A stretch of 64,000 bases of DNA from Actinomadura rupiterrae (GCF_024172125.1 NZ_JAMZEA010000014.1:124001-188000), one strand, 5' to 3'. Numbered from the stretch's first letter, positions 41,631 to 50,292 are shown. Notes: generated from the sequence alone by a model not told the origin. Numbers and translations: made by a program.

Positions 41631-42209
41631 TCAGGCGTCCCGGACGGGCCGGTAGACGACCTGCGTGAGGCCGTCGCCGACCGTGCGGGTGCTGACGCGG
41701 CTCCACTGCCTGCTGCCCGCGGTCGCGCCGAACAGCCGCCACCCGCTCCCGGCCACGACCGGATGCAGGATCAGCCGCAGCTCGTCGACCAGGTCGTCCT
41801 CCATCAGCGGGCGGACGAGCCGGCCGCTGCCGTACACCACGACGTCTCCGTCGATCTCGCGCTTGAGGTGCGCGGCCGCCTCGGACGGCCCGTCCTTCAG
41901 GACGGTCGTGTTGTTCCAGCGGGGATCGGTGAGGGTCGAGGACAGCACGTACTTGGGCATACTGTTCAGGCGGTCGGCCCATGCGCCCTGCCGGGCGGGC
42001 CAGCGCGCGGCGAACGCGTCGTAGGTGCGGCGGCCCAGCAGCATCGCCGCGGCTTCCAGCGCCTCTTCGGTTTCGGCCTGCGCCCACGCCGCCGCGTCGG
42101 GCGCGGTAGCCGGGTCGAACCAGCCGCCGAAGCTCTGGCCCTCGTCCCCGACCGGGTCCTCGATGACCCCGTCGAGGGTGACGTTCTCGCTGACGACGAT
42201 CCTGCCCAT
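41631..42209 (-). CDS. RibD C-terminal / dihydrofolate-reductase-like protein, second copy
   Basis: A 192-residue reductase-fold protein with the family's MGRIVVSENVTLDGVIEDPV start, AAAMLLGRRTYDAFAARWP, KYVLSSTLTDPRWNNTTVL and DVVVYGSGRLVRPLMEDDLV. This version has the G-S-G loop typical of NADPH-binding members. AAGGAG lies just before ATG 42209. It is divergent from an ECF sigma factor gene, a pairing often seen in actinomycetes, so it may be a target of that sigma factor. Substrate unknown. Confidence 0.88.
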   Translation of the reverse strand: MGRIVVSENVTLDGVIEDPVGDEGQSFGGWFDPATAPDAAAWAQAETEEALEAAAMLLGRRTYDAFAARWPARQGAWADRLNSMPKYVLSSTLTDPRWNNTTVLKDGPSEAAAHLKREIDGDVVVYGSGRLVRPLMEDDLVDELRLILHPVVAGSGWRLFGATAGSRQWSRVSTRTVGDGLTQVVYRPVRDA

Positions 42210-42350
42210 GGCGTTCTCCTTCAGTGCCGTTGCCGACTGACGGAGATGCAGACGCGGCGACGCCCGGAAAAGGGGCGGTCGTCCACCGCCCCCTTCGGGC
42301 CGCGCCCGGCGTCTGTATAAGGAGGACGAGGCTTTGGAAAGGTAGTGGGC

Positions 42351-43370
42351 GTGGACCTGGCGAGAACGGACCTGATCGGCATGGCGCGTGCCGGGGACGG
42401 CGAGGCGTTCCGGATGCTGACCGAACCGCACCACCGCGAGCTGCAGGTGCACTGCTACCGGATGCTCGGCTCGTTCCAGGACGCCGAGGACGCCCTCCAG
42501 GACACCCTGCTGTCCGCCTGGCGGGGCCTGGAAGGTTTCGACGGCCGGTCTTCGCTGCGCACCTGGCTGTACCGGATCGCCACCAACCGGTGCCTCAGCA
42601 CGCTGCGTTCGGCGAAGCGGCAGGCCGCCAAGGAGTGGGACGTCCCCGGCATCGAGCCGCCCGAGCCGACGCGGCTCGGCGAGGTGGTGTGGCTCCAGCC
42701 CTTCCCCGACGCCCTGCTCGACGGGGCGATGGACGCGCCGCCCGGCCCGGAGGCGCGCTACGAGCAGACCGAGGCCGTCTCCCTGGCGTTCGTGACGGCG
42801 CTCCAGCTCCTGCCGCCGCGCCAGGTGGCCGTCCTGGTGCTGCGGGACGTCCTGGGGTATCCGGCGAGCGAGGTCGCGGAGATGCTCGACACGACCGTCG
42901 AGTCGGTCAAGAGCGCCCTGAAGCGGGCCCGGAGCAGCCTGCGGGCACAGCAGACCGGGCGCGCCGGCGGCGCCGAGCACGAGCCGCCGCCCGCCGCCGG
43001 GTCGGCCGCCGAGGACGCGATCGTGGCGCGGTTCGTCCGCGCCTACGAGTCGGCCGACGTCGACGCGCTGGTCACGCTGCTGACCGACGACGTGTTCATG
43101 TCGATGCCGCCGCTGCCGCTGGAGTACGAGGGACTCGACGTGGTGGCCCGGTTCTGCGCGGACATCTTCGGCGCCGGACGCCGGTTCGAGCTGGTGCCGA
43201 CGCGCGCCAACGGCCAGCCCGCGTTCGGCGCCTACCTCCGCACCGCGGACGGAGTCCGGCACGGGGCGGGCGTGCTCGTCCTCACCCTTGCGGGCGACCG
43301 GATCAGCGCTCTCATCCGCTTCGAGAACACCCTGTTCCCGGCTTTCGGCCTGCCGCGAACCCTCCCCTAG
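42351..43370 (+). CDS. ECF sigma factor with C-terminal SnoaL-like domain (TIGR02960/SigG-like)
   Basis: A 339-residue sigma factor. Region 2 is FRMLTEPHHRELQVHCYRML, GSFQDAEDALQDTLLSAWRG. Region 4 is ALQLLPPRQVAVLVLRDVLG with VAEMLDTTVESVKSALKRAR. The spacer EWDVPGIEPPEPTRLGEVVW is diagnostic of the TIGR02960 family. Residues about 225-335 are a SnoaL-like fold (ARFVRAYESADVDALVTLLT), typical of sigma factors that sense through their own C-terminal domain and lack a separate anti-sigma gene. GTG 42351 fits the AAAGG spacing better than GTG 42345. Regulon unknown. Confidence 0.92.
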   Translation: MDLARTDLIGMARAGDGEAFRMLTEPHHRELQVHCYRMLGSFQDAEDALQDTLLSAWRGLEGFDGRSSLRTWLYRIATNRCLSTLRSAKRQAAKEWDVPGIEPPEPTRLGEVVWLQPFPDALLDGAMDAPPGPEARYEQTEAVSLAFVTALQLLPPRQVAVLVLRDVLGYPASEVAEMLDTTVESVKSALKRARSSLRAQQTGRAGGAEHEPPPAAGSAAEDAIVARFVRAYESADVDALVTLLTDDVFMSMPPLPLEYEGLDVVARFCADIFGAGRRFELVPTRANGQPAFGAYLRTADGVRHGAGVLVLTLAGDRISALIRFENTLFPAFGLPRTLP

Positions 43371-43387
43371 CAGGTGCCCCCACCTGC
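43370..43387 (+). terminator. short terminator hairpin after the sigma factor gene
   Basis: GCAGGTG (43370-43376) pairs with CACCTGC (43381-43387) around a CCCC loop. It starts at the last base of the stop codon. No T run. Confidence 0.5.
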
Positions 43388-43468
43388 GGCGGTACAGCCC
43401 GCTGTAGTTACCGGACCTCGCCCGGCAGCGGATAATGATGCTGTTCCAGGCGATTTCGGGGGGTGCGC

Positions 43469-44599
43469 ATGCGTGATCGAGCGTTGTCGGGCTCGGCTTA
43501 CTTGCTGATCACGCTGGGTACCGCAGCGGTCACGGCGGTCGCGTGGCCGGTGCTGCTCGTCCCTGCCGCCGGGCGCGGCTGGGCGCGGTGGCATCGGCGG
43601 CGTGCCGGCAGGTTGCTCGGCGTCCCGGCCGAGGGAACGCCGCGAGGACGCCGCGATCTCGCCTGGGCGCTCGCCCACGTCGCGGTCGGCTTCCCGTCCG
43701 GGCTGCTCGCCCTGCTCTGCCTGGGGAACATCCTGGTCGCGGCGGTGGCGATGACGGCGTGGTGGGCGTTCCCGGCTACCGATCGTCCGAGCTTGGGGTC
43801 CTTCCTGGACGTCCGGGTGGACGGCTGGACGACCGCGCTGGCCGGGGGCGCGCTCCAGATCGCCGTCCTGGGCGCGGTGGCGTGGTGGGGGCTGCCGCTG
43901 CTGGCGCGGCTGCACGCGCGGCTGAGCCTGTGGCTTCTCGCGCCGTCCGTCCGGGAGCGGCTCACCGAGCGGGTGGACGTGCTGACCAGGAGCCGCGTCG
44001 GCGTGGTCGACGCGCACGGCGCCGAGCTCCAGCGGATCGAACGCGACCTGCACGACGGGACGCAGGCGCGGCTGGTCGCGATCGCCATGCAGCTCGGCAT
44101 CGCCCGCGAGTCGCTCGCCGACGACCCGGACGCGGTGGCGACGCTGATCGAACGCGCCCACGAGACGGCCGAGGAGGCGATGGTCGAGCTGCGCTCGGTG
44201 CTCCAGACGATCTACCCGCCGATCCTCGCCGACCGCGGGCTGGACGGGGCGCTGGCGTCGCTCGCCGCCCGGTCGGGCGTCCCGGTCCGCATCGACCTCG
44301 GTGAGCTGGGCGCCCTCCCGGCGAGCGTGCAGGCGGTGGCCTACTACGTGATCGCCGAGGCGCTGACGAACGTGACCAAGCACGCCGCCGCGACCCGCGC
44401 GTCCCTGCGCGTCGAGCGGGTCGGCGACCTGCTGGCCGTCGAGGTCGCCGACGACGGCAGGGGCGGCGCGGACGAGGCGGGCGGCAGCGGGATCACCGGG
44501 ATCCGCCGCCGGGTCGCCGCGCTGGACGGCGACGTCCGGCTCGTCAGTCCGCCGGGCGGACCGACCGCCCTGACCGTCCGCATCCCGTGCTCGCCATGA
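43469..44599 (+). CDS. two-component sensor histidine kinase (NarL/DesK type)
   Basis: A 376-residue membrane kinase with four hydrophobic helices in the first 150 residues. The phosphoacceptor region HisKA_3 is QRIERDLHDGTQARLVAIAM, with the His in DLHDG. An HATPase domain follows: VIAEALTNVTKHAAATRASL (N box) and VADDGRGGADEAGGSGITGI (G1/G2). ATG 43469 is chosen because GGGGGG lies about 6 bases upstream. The response regulator follows after 40 bases, so they form one system. The first domain is membrane-embedded and the signal is unknown. Confidence 0.92.
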   Translation: MRDRALSGSAYLLITLGTAAVTAVAWPVLLVPAAGRGWARWHRRRAGRLLGVPAEGTPRGRRDLAWALAHVAVGFPSGLLALLCLGNILVAAVAMTAWWAFPATDRPSLGSFLDVRVDGWTTALAGGALQIAVLGAVAWWGLPLLARLHARLSLWLLAPSVRERLTERVDVLTRSRVGVVDAHGAELQRIERDLHDGTQARLVAIAMQLGIARESLADDPDAVATLIERAHETAEEAMVELRSVLQTIYPPILADRGLDGALASLAARSGVPVRIDLGELGALPASVQAVAYYVIAEALTNVTKHAAATRASLRVERVGDLLAVEVADDGRGGADEAGGSGITGIRRRVAALDGDVRLVSPPGGPTALTVRIPCSP

Positions 44600-44639
44600 C
44601 CGCGGCAGGGCCGCCCATCGTGATCGTTCTGGAGGTTCC

Positions 44640-45290
44640 GTGCGGGTCGTGATCGCCGAGGACAACGTGCTGCTGTCCAGCGGGCTGGAGCTGCTGCTGG
44701 CGGCCAAGGGCTGCGAGGTCGCCGCGGTCGCCGCCGACGCCGAGGGGTTCCTGGCCGCGGTCGCCGAGCACCGGCCCGACATCGCCATCGTGGACGTCCG
44801 GCTGCCGCCGTCGTTCCGCGACGAGGGCATCCACGCCGCGCTGCGGGCCCGGCGCGAGCACGGCGCGCTGCCGATCCTGGTGCTGTCGCAGTACGTCGAG
44901 CGCGAGTACGCGGGCGAGCTGCTGTCCGACGGCCGCGGCGGCATCGGCTACCTGCTGAAGGACCGCATCGGACGGGTCGCCGAGTTCGTCGACGCCCTGC
45001 ACCGCGTCGCGGCCGGCGGCACCGCCATGGACCCCGAGGTCGTCGCGCAGCTGCTCGCGCGCCGCGCCGACGACCCCCTCGACAGCCTCACCGCGCGCGA
45101 GCGGGAGGCGCTCGCGCTCATGGCGCAGGGCCACGACAACACCACGATCGCGGCGCGGATGCACATCTCCGACAACGCCGTCGCCAAGCACATCGGCAAC
45201 ATCTTCAGCAAGCTCGGCCTCTCCCCGGACGACTCCGGGCACCGCCGCGTCCAGGCCGTCCTCACCTACCTGGACGGCACACCCAAGTAG
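44640..45290 (+). CDS. NarL/LuxR-family response regulator
   Basis: A 216-residue partner of the adjacent kinase. The receiver domain has acidic IAEDNVLL, phosphoacceptor Asp52 in AIVDVRLPP, and the KD of YLLKDRIG. The C-terminal LuxR HTH is LTAREREALALMAQGHDNTT, then NAVAKHIGNIFSKLGL. GTG 44640 has an ideal GGAGGTTCC upstream. It likely activates its targets as a phospho-dimer; none are identifiable here. Confidence 0.93.
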   Translation: MRVVIAEDNVLLSSGLELLLAAKGCEVAAVAADAEGFLAAVAEHRPDIAIVDVRLPPSFRDEGIHAALRARREHGALPILVLSQYVEREYAGELLSDGRGGIGYLLKDRIGRVAEFVDALHRVAAGGTAMDPEVVAQLLARRADDPLDSLTAREREALALMAQGHDNTTIAARMHISDNAVAKHIGNIFSKLGLSPDDSGHRRVQAVLTYLDGTPK

Positions 45291-45307
45291 GTGAGGTGGG
45301 CGAGGAC

Positions 45308-45371
45308 GGCCTGCGCCCTCAACGGCCTGCGCCGTCAACGGTCGGCGCCGTCAACGGTCGGCGTCGTCAGA
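45308..45371. repeat. 16-bp tandem repeat, four units, overlapping the ligA 3' end
   Basis: GGCCTGCGCCCTCAAC, GGCCTGCGCCGTCAAC, GGTCGGCGCCGTCAAC and GGTCGGCGTCGTCAG(A) start at 45308, 45324, 45340 and 45356. The last unit contains the ligA stop codon (complement 45367-45369). Its period equals that of the 19115 array. Confidence 0.85.
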
Positions 45372-47358
45372 TGACGCCGGCTTCGGCGAGCCAGCGCCAG
45401 AGCTCGTCCTGCTGGACGACCGTGACGCCGAGCTTCTCCGCCTTGGTGGTCTTCGAGGCGCCGACGTTGTCCCCGGCGAGCAGGTAGTCGGTGTTCGCCG
45501 ACACCGAGGACGCGGTGGTCGCCGCGGCCTGCTCGACCAGGCGGGTGACGTCCGGGCGGCTGATCTTCGCACCGGAGCGGGGGTCGACGAACGCGCCGGT
45601 GATCACGACGGCCTTGCCCTTGAGCGGCGAGTCGGACGCGGCGGCGGTGTCGACCGGGCGGTCCTCGTCGAGCACGTCGAGGTTCACGCCGCGCTCGCGC
45701 AGGGCGGCGATCTCCTCCCGGACGTCCGTGCGGGCGAAGAAGGCGACGACGCTCTCGGCGACCTTCGGGCCGATGTCGCGGATGGCGACCAGATCTTCGG
45801 CCGTGGCGTCCGCGACGTCCTCGATGCGTTCGTAGCCCGCCAGGCACAGCCGCTTGGCGGTGCCCTCGGACGCCATCGGGATCGCCAGGCCGATCAGCGC
45901 GCGCCGCAGCCCCATCCCCTTGGACGAGGCGATCGAGTCGACCATGTTCCGCGCGCTGACCTCGCCCATCCGCTCGTAGCCGAGCAGCTGGTCGGCGGTG
46001 AGGTCGTAGAAGTCGCTGCGGCGCTTGAGCACGCCGTCCTCGGCGAGCTTCTCGATCCAGACGTCACCGACGCCCTCCATGTCGGCGGCGGGCCGCGAGG
46101 CCCAGTGCATCAGGCGGCGGGTCGCCTGCGCGGGGCACTGGAGGTTCACGCACCAGCGCTCCTCGCCCGCGCCGCGGATCTCCAGCTCCGACCCGCAGGA
46201 CGGGCACTTCTCCGGCGGGACGATCTCGACCTCGGTGCCGTCGCGCCGCTCGGGCAGCGAGCGGCCCGCGAACGGGATCACGTCGCCGCGCCGGACGACC
46301 GCGACCGTGTCGCCGATGCGCAGGTCGCGCTCGCGGATCAGGCGCGGGTTGTGCAGGGTGATGTTCTCCACGGTCACGCCGCCGACGAACACCGGCGCGA
46401 CCTTCGCGCGCGGCGGGACGCGGCCGATCTTGCCGACCGGCCACTCCACCGACAGCAGCGTGGTGAGCTTCTCCTCCGGCGGGTACTTGAACGCGATCGC
46501 GCCGCGCGGCTCGGCGCTGTTGAAGCCCGCCGCGTCGAACGCCGCGGGCTCGTGCAGCCGCACGACCGCCCCGTCGATGTCGTAGTCGAGGCCGTCGCGG
46601 CGGGCGCCGATCTCGTGGATCGCGTCCATGACGTCCTCGACGGTGGTGCCGACGTACTGCGCGACCGGCTCGAACCCGGCCGGGAAGTCGATCGCCACGC
46701 CGTCGCGGTCAGCGCCGAACGCGTAGAACCGCAGCACCCGCTTGGCCTGCGCGGCGGCCTCCGGGTCCTTCAGGACGAGCGTTCCGGCGGCGCCGGAGCG
46801 GGGGTTGGTCAGCGTCTTGTCGGGGTGCGCCTCGTTGTAGGCCTCCCACACCGAGCGGAGCATCACGGCCTCGCCGCGCACCTCGATACGGCCGGGCACG
46901 TCGATCTCGGTCGGCAGGCCCGGGATGACGTGCCGGACCTTCTCGGTCACCAGCTCGCCGACCGCGCCGGTGCCGCGGGTGGCCACGTAGTCGAGCCGTC
47001 CGTCCTGGTAGACGACGCTGAGCGAAAGCCCGTCGAGCTTCTCCGACACGCGGAAGACCTGGCCGGAGAACCGCTCGCAGAACGTACGGACCTGGTCCTC
47101 GCTGGTCGCCTTGGCCAGCGACAGCATCGGGCGCGCGTGCCGGACGGTCGGCCCGGCCAGCTCCTCGGGCGCGTTGACCTTGCCGAGCGGGCTGTCGGCC
47201 GGCTCCAGCTCCGGATGCTCGGCGACCAGGGCGGCCAGCTCGTCCTTCAACGCGTCGTAGTCCGCGTCGGGCAGGGGGCTGTCGCCGCTGCCGTAGTACA
47301 GGTCGTTCAGCCGCCTGACCTCGGCGGTCAGCTCCGCGATGCGCTTCTCAACGTCCAC
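45367..47358 (-). CDS. ligA: NAD-dependent DNA ligase (divergent LigA)
   Basis: The 663-residue enzyme has all LigA domains: Ia (RRLNDLYYGSGDSPLPDADY), the adenylation domain with the nucleophile Lys in SEKLDGLSLSVVY, the OB fold (VAPVFVGGVTVENITLHNPR), a four-Cys zinc finger (CPSCGSEL...CVNLQC), helix-hairpin-helix repeats and a C-terminal BRCT domain (SPLKGKAVVITGAFVDPRSG). The adenylation motif is KLDGLS, whereas housekeeping actinobacterial LigA has KIDGLA, and the protein is shorter than usual. It may therefore be a second, specialised ligase; the main gene would then be elsewhere. It stands alone. Confidence 0.92.
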   Translation of the reverse strand: MDVEKRIAELTAEVRRLNDLYYGSGDSPLPDADYDALKDELAALVAEHPELEPADSPLGKVNAPEELAGPTVRHARPMLSLAKATSEDQVRTFCERFSGQVFRVSEKLDGLSLSVVYQDGRLDYVATRGTGAVGELVTEKVRHVIPGLPTEIDVPGRIEVRGEAVMLRSVWEAYNEAHPDKTLTNPRSGAAGTLVLKDPEAAAQAKRVLRFYAFGADRDGVAIDFPAGFEPVAQYVGTTVEDVMDAIHEIGARRDGLDYDIDGAVVRLHEPAAFDAAGFNSAEPRGAIAFKYPPEEKLTTLLSVEWPVGKIGRVPPRAKVAPVFVGGVTVENITLHNPRLIRERDLRIGDTVAVVRRGDVIPFAGRSLPERRDGTEVEIVPPEKCPSCGSELEIRGAGEERWCVNLQCPAQATRRLMHWASRPAADMEGVGDVWIEKLAEDGVLKRRSDFYDLTADQLLGYERMGEVSARNMVDSIASSKGMGLRRALIGLAIPMASEGTAKRLCLAGYERIEDVADATAEDLVAIRDIGPKVAESVVAFFARTDVREEIAALRERGVNLDVLDEDRPVDTAAASDSPLKGKAVVITGAFVDPRSGAKISRPDVTRLVEQAAATTASSVSANTDYLLAGDNVGASKTTKAEKLGVTVVQQDELWRWLAEAGVI

Positions 47359-47412
47359 CCCTCGATTAACCGCGATGCCACCGACATCGCCGATCCCCGG
47401 ACGCCCTCCCGA

Positions 47413-47877
47413 TCAGCGGGGGGCGGGCGCGTCTCCGGCGTGGTGCTCACGGATGGCATCCAGCACCTCGGGGAGCTGGCCGCGGGCGGCGGCCGAGCGC
47501 AGGTGGTCCAGGTAGTCGCGGGACTCGACGATCTTCCCGTCCCGGACGCGCATGACGAACACGCCCGGGATGGTGAAGGGCGCGCCGGTCTCCACCACCG
47601 TGCCCTCGTACTGGAACTCCGCGACGATCACCTCGGGGTCGGTGGTCTCGTGGACGTTGATCTTCGTCGGCTGCCGCCGGAGCGTCGGGCCCTGCGCGGG
47701 ACCGCCGCCGAAGTGCGCGCGCAGCGCGTCGCGCGAGCGCATCGGCTCGGCGTCCAGCGGGAAGAAGGGGTGCGAGACGTCGGTCTGCTCGGCGTACAGC
47801 TCCACCACGTCCGCCCAGCGCTCTTCGCAGACGCCGTGGACGAGCTTCAGGAAGACTTCGCGAGGGGTGTCGGTCAC
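47413..47877 (-). CDS. SnoaL-like (NTF2-fold) protein
   Basis: A 154-residue protein with the NTF2-like pattern: VFLKLVHGVCEERWADVVEL at the N-terminus, SRDALRAHFGG, EVIVAEFQYEGTVVETG and GVFVMRVRDGKIVESRDYLD. The pocket probably binds or isomerises a small molecule; catalytic residues cannot be named. It is 54 bases upstream of ligA on the same strand but appears unrelated in function. Confidence 0.8.
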   Translation of the reverse strand: MTDTPREVFLKLVHGVCEERWADVVELYAEQTDVSHPFFPLDAEPMRSRDALRAHFGGGPAQGPTLRRQPTKINVHETTDPEVIVAEFQYEGTVVETGAPFTIPGVFVMRVRDGKIVESRDYLDHLRSAAARGQLPEVLDAIREHHAGDAPAPR

Positions 47878-47910
47878 AAGATCACCCTAGCCGCGCCGGC
47901 CGGGCGGCCG

Positions 47911-48399
47911 TCATCGCTTGGGGAAGGCCGCCTTCAGCGGGCCGGTCCGGGTGAGGGCGGCGACGCCTACCAGGGCCAGCGCGGAGAGGCCCTGGAGGAC
48001 GGCGTACCAGGGCGGGCACAGCCCGGGCACCAGGTCCACGCCGATGATCGCGATCGGCAGGACGGTGGACAGGGTGCGGACGCGGTCGAACGCCTTGGCC
48101 GAGCCCGCCGAGCCCGCCGAGCCCGCCGAGCCCGCCGAGCCCGCTGAGCCCGCCGAGCCGTTCGAGGCGCGGACGGCCGTCCGGTGGATCAGCGGCGCCG
48201 CCGCGAGCAGGACACCGGCCCGGATCCACATGAACAGGGTCGTCTCGTGGCCGGTGACCGCCATCGCGCCGACCGTCCCGAGGACGACGCCGCTGACCGC
48301 GCCGTAGAGCACGACGCACTTGCGCACGGTCGCGAAAGCCTCGCCGATGGCCGTCGTGTCGTCGGTGGTGGACGTGGTGGTGGCGCTGGTGTTCGTCAT
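47911..48399 (-). CDS. membrane protein with (GSA)n linker
   Basis: A 162-residue protein with about four membrane helices (VVLYGAVSGVVLGTVGAMAV, LFMWIRAGVLLAAAPL, LSTVLPIAIIGVDLVPGL, LQGLSALALVGVAAL). Between helices two and three is an artificial-looking linker of repeated GSA triplets (about residues 81-99), produced by a 9-bp DNA tandem repeat. The Ser/Thr-rich N-terminus (TSATTTSTTDDTTA) is cytoplasmic. GGAGAG precedes ATG 48399. Function unknown. Confidence 0.7.
   Translation of the reverse strand: MTNTSATTTSTTDDTTAIGEAFATVRKCVVLYGAVSGVVLGTVGAMAVTGHETTLFMWIRAGVLLAAAPLIHRTAVRASNGSAGSAGSAGSAGSAGSAGSAKAFDRVRTLSTVLPIAIIGVDLVPGLCPPWYAVLQGLSALALVGVAALTRTGPLKAAFPKR
48101..48158. repeat. 9-bp coding tandem repeat (GSA linker)
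   Basis: Six or so units of GAGCCCGCC on the plus strand, with one variant (GAGCCCGCT), encode repeated Gly-Ser-Ala on the minus strand. The array is in frame and probably variable in length between strains. Confidence 0.85.
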
Positions 48400-48508
48400 G
48401 GTTCTTCTCTCCGTGTCGTGGTGTGTTCACGACGCTACGGAGATGCCGGACGGGCCGGTATGCGCCTGGCCCCACGGCCGGGTGGGGCTGGCCCCACCCG
48501 GCTGGAGG

Positions 48509-48949
48509 TCAGGACTGGGACGGGCGGTAATAGGTATCGATCGGGATGCGGGCCTCGTCGAACAGGGCCGGGCCGTCCTGGGGGACGGTGGGCCAGGACG
48601 AGCCCGGGTTGAGCTCGATGAGCTGCTCGGTGGACAGCGCGTAGACGACGCGTCCGAGGCCCGACCGGACGATGCCGCCCGTGCACATCCCGCAGGGCTG
48701 ACAGCTGGTGTACATGGTGGTGCGCGCGGCGGTCTCCGGGTCGAGTTCGCGAGCCGCCCAGCGTGCGAGCTTCAGTTCCGGGTGGGCCGTGATGTCGTCG
48801 TCGCGGCGGACGGTGTTGTGCGCCTCGGCGAGGATCTCGCCGTCCGGGCCGGCCAGTAGGGAGCCGTAGGGCGCGTCGCCGAGGGTGACGGCGCGGGCGG
48901 CGAGGGCGAGGGCGCGCCGCAGCAGCTCCTCGTCGGCGGGGGTGATCAC
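48509..48949 (-). CDS. cytidine/guanine-type nucleoside deaminase
   Basis: The 146-residue protein is a zinc deaminase. It has HPELKLARWAA, with the zinc ligand and general base in H-P-E (usually HAE), and TSCQPCGMCTGGIVRSGLGR with PCxxC zinc ligands. The N-terminus has ALAARAVTLGDAPYGSLL. The overall pattern resembles tRNA-adenosine or guanine deaminases of the CMP/dCMP family. GTG 48949 follows AAGGA and overlaps the upstream LLM gene's stop by 4 bases (GTGA), so they are translated together. Substrate unknown. Confidence 0.88.
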   Translation of the reverse strand: MITPADEELLRRALALAARAVTLGDAPYGSLLAGPDGEILAEAHNTVRRDDDITAHPELKLARWAARELDPETAARTTMYTSCQPCGMCTGGIVRSGLGRVVYALSTEQLIELNPGSSWPTVPQDGPALFDEARIPIDTYYRPSQS

Positions 48950-49752
48950 GATGCGTCCTTCCAGCGGGTCGCGACGGCGGTGAGGGCCTGCCAGGCCGCC
49001 TCGGGACGGCGGGTCTCCTCGGGGTCGCCGTGGTACGGGTCGAGGACGACGGTCTCGGCGCCGAGGCCGCGGAGCTGGTGGAGGTCGTCGAGGATCTGGT
49101 CGAGGTCGCCCATGCCGGCGGGGCGGTCCGGGTCGTCCACCGGGGTGGTGGTCAGGCGCAGGGCGATGCGCGGGGCGAACCCGGGCAGCGTGTGCTCGGC
49201 GAGGGTCTCGCGCATCCAGGGGAGGGTGCCGCGCAGCGGGTGCCAGGCGTCGCCGTACTGGACGGACCGCCGGAGCGCCGCCGCGCTGTTGCCGCCGATC
49301 CAGATGGGCGGCGGGGATTCGTCGCCGCTCCAGGCCGTCCGCAGGGTCTCCAGGCATTCGTCGGTCAGCCTGCCGCGCTCCTCGAACGGCACGCCCAGCG
49401 CGTCGAACTCCTGGCGCGACCAGCCGACACCGACGCCGAGCACGAGCCGTCCGCCGCTGAGCTGCTGCAGGTTCGTGGCCATCCGCGCCACCAGCAGCGG
49501 GTGCCGGTAGGGCGCCACGAGGACGGTCGTGCCGAGGCGCAGCCGCGTCGTCGCGCCCGCGAGCCAGGACAGCGTGGTGAATGGCTCGTAGAACGGTTCG
49601 GGGTACCGGTCGGACATGTCCGGTGTGATGACCACGTGGTCGGAGACCATCAGCAGGTCGAAGCCGAGCCCTTCGGTGATCCGCCCCCACTCGCGGAGCA
49701 CGCCCGGATCGGTTCCGGGCCCGAAGTTCGGGACGTTGACGCCTAGTCGCAT
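48946..49752 (-). CDS. F420-dependent LLM-class oxidoreductase
   Basis: A 268-residue luciferase-like TIM-barrel enzyme. Family hallmarks are MRLGVNVPNFGPGTDPGVLR, GFDLLMVSDHVVI, LRLGTTVLVAPYRHPLLVAR, LQQLSGGRLVLGVGVGWSRQ and EFDALGVPFEERGR. These fit F420-using TIGR03619-type enzymes. It is coupled to the deaminase gene by a 4-base overlap, suggesting joint action on a heterocyclic compound. Substrate unknown. It is divergent from an Lrp/AsnC regulator across 93 bases. Confidence 0.9.
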   Translation of the reverse strand: MRLGVNVPNFGPGTDPGVLREWGRITEGLGFDLLMVSDHVVITPDMSDRYPEPFYEPFTTLSWLAGATTRLRLGTTVLVAPYRHPLLVARMATNLQQLSGGRLVLGVGVGWSRQEFDALGVPFEERGRLTDECLETLRTAWSGDESPPPIWIGGNSAAALRRSVQYGDAWHPLRGTLPWMRETLAEHTLPGFAPRIALRLTTTPVDDPDRPAGMGDLDQILDDLHQLRGLGAETVVLDPYHGDPEETRRPEAAWQALTAVATRWKDAS

Positions 49753-49815
49753 AACCCGAGGCTATCCCGGAGATCATGGCCGGCTGAACCCATTCCTCCC
49801 CGTCATCGCGGCATT

Positions 49816-49845
49816 TTGCCGGGAATCTGCCGGTAGAATCGCCGG
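49816..49845 (+). promoter_or_regulatory. leaderless promoter of the Lrp/AsnC gene with direct repeats
   Basis: TAGAAT (49834-49839) is a -10-like element 6 bases before GTG 49846, implying a leaderless message. It lies in a direct repeat (GCCGGGAATC and GCCGGTAGAATC) that could be the site of autoregulation. Confidence 0.45.
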
Positions 49846-50292
49846 GTGACCGTGAATCTCGACGCCGTCGACTGGGCCATCATCGAGCAGCTCCAGCAGG
49901 ACGCGCGGATCTCGCTCAGCGAGCTGGGACGGCGTGTCAAGCTCAGCGCGTCCGCCACCACCGAGCGGGTGCGCAACCTGGAGTCGCTCGGCGTCATCTC
50001 CGGTTACCGCGCCGTCGTCGATCTGGCGAAGGTCGGCTACCCGGTGCTCGCGGTCGTCCGGCTCAAGTATCCCGGCAACCGCCACCAGCCGCTGCGCCGC
50101 CTGCTGGACGAGCGCCGCGAGATCCTGGAGTGCCTGCGCACCACGGGCGACGACTGCTACACGCTGAAGGTCGCCGCCGCGTCCATGGAGCACCTGGAGA
50201 CCCTCGTGGACGAGCTGGCCGGGTTCGGCAGCACGACCACCAGCGTCGTCTACAGCCAGACCCTCCCCTACCGCGGCCCGGTCCGTCCCTGA
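49846..50292 (+). CDS. Lrp/AsnC-family regulator
   Basis: A 148-residue regulator. The HTH is LDAVDWAIIEQLQQDARISL, GRRVKLSASATTERVRNLES, and the C-terminal RAM domain is YPVLAVVRLKYPGN...DCYTLKVAAASMEHLETLVD. It is divergent from the LLM/deaminase pair, the likely target. No ribosome-binding site is visible; it appears leaderless. The effector, usually an amino acid, is unknown. Confidence 0.9.
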   Translation: MTVNLDAVDWAIIEQLQQDARISLSELGRRVKLSASATTERVRNLESLGVISGYRAVVDLAKVGYPVLAVVRLKYPGNRHQPLRRLLDERREILECLRTTGDDCYTLKVAAASMEHLETLVDELAGFGSTTTSVVYSQTLPYRGPVRP

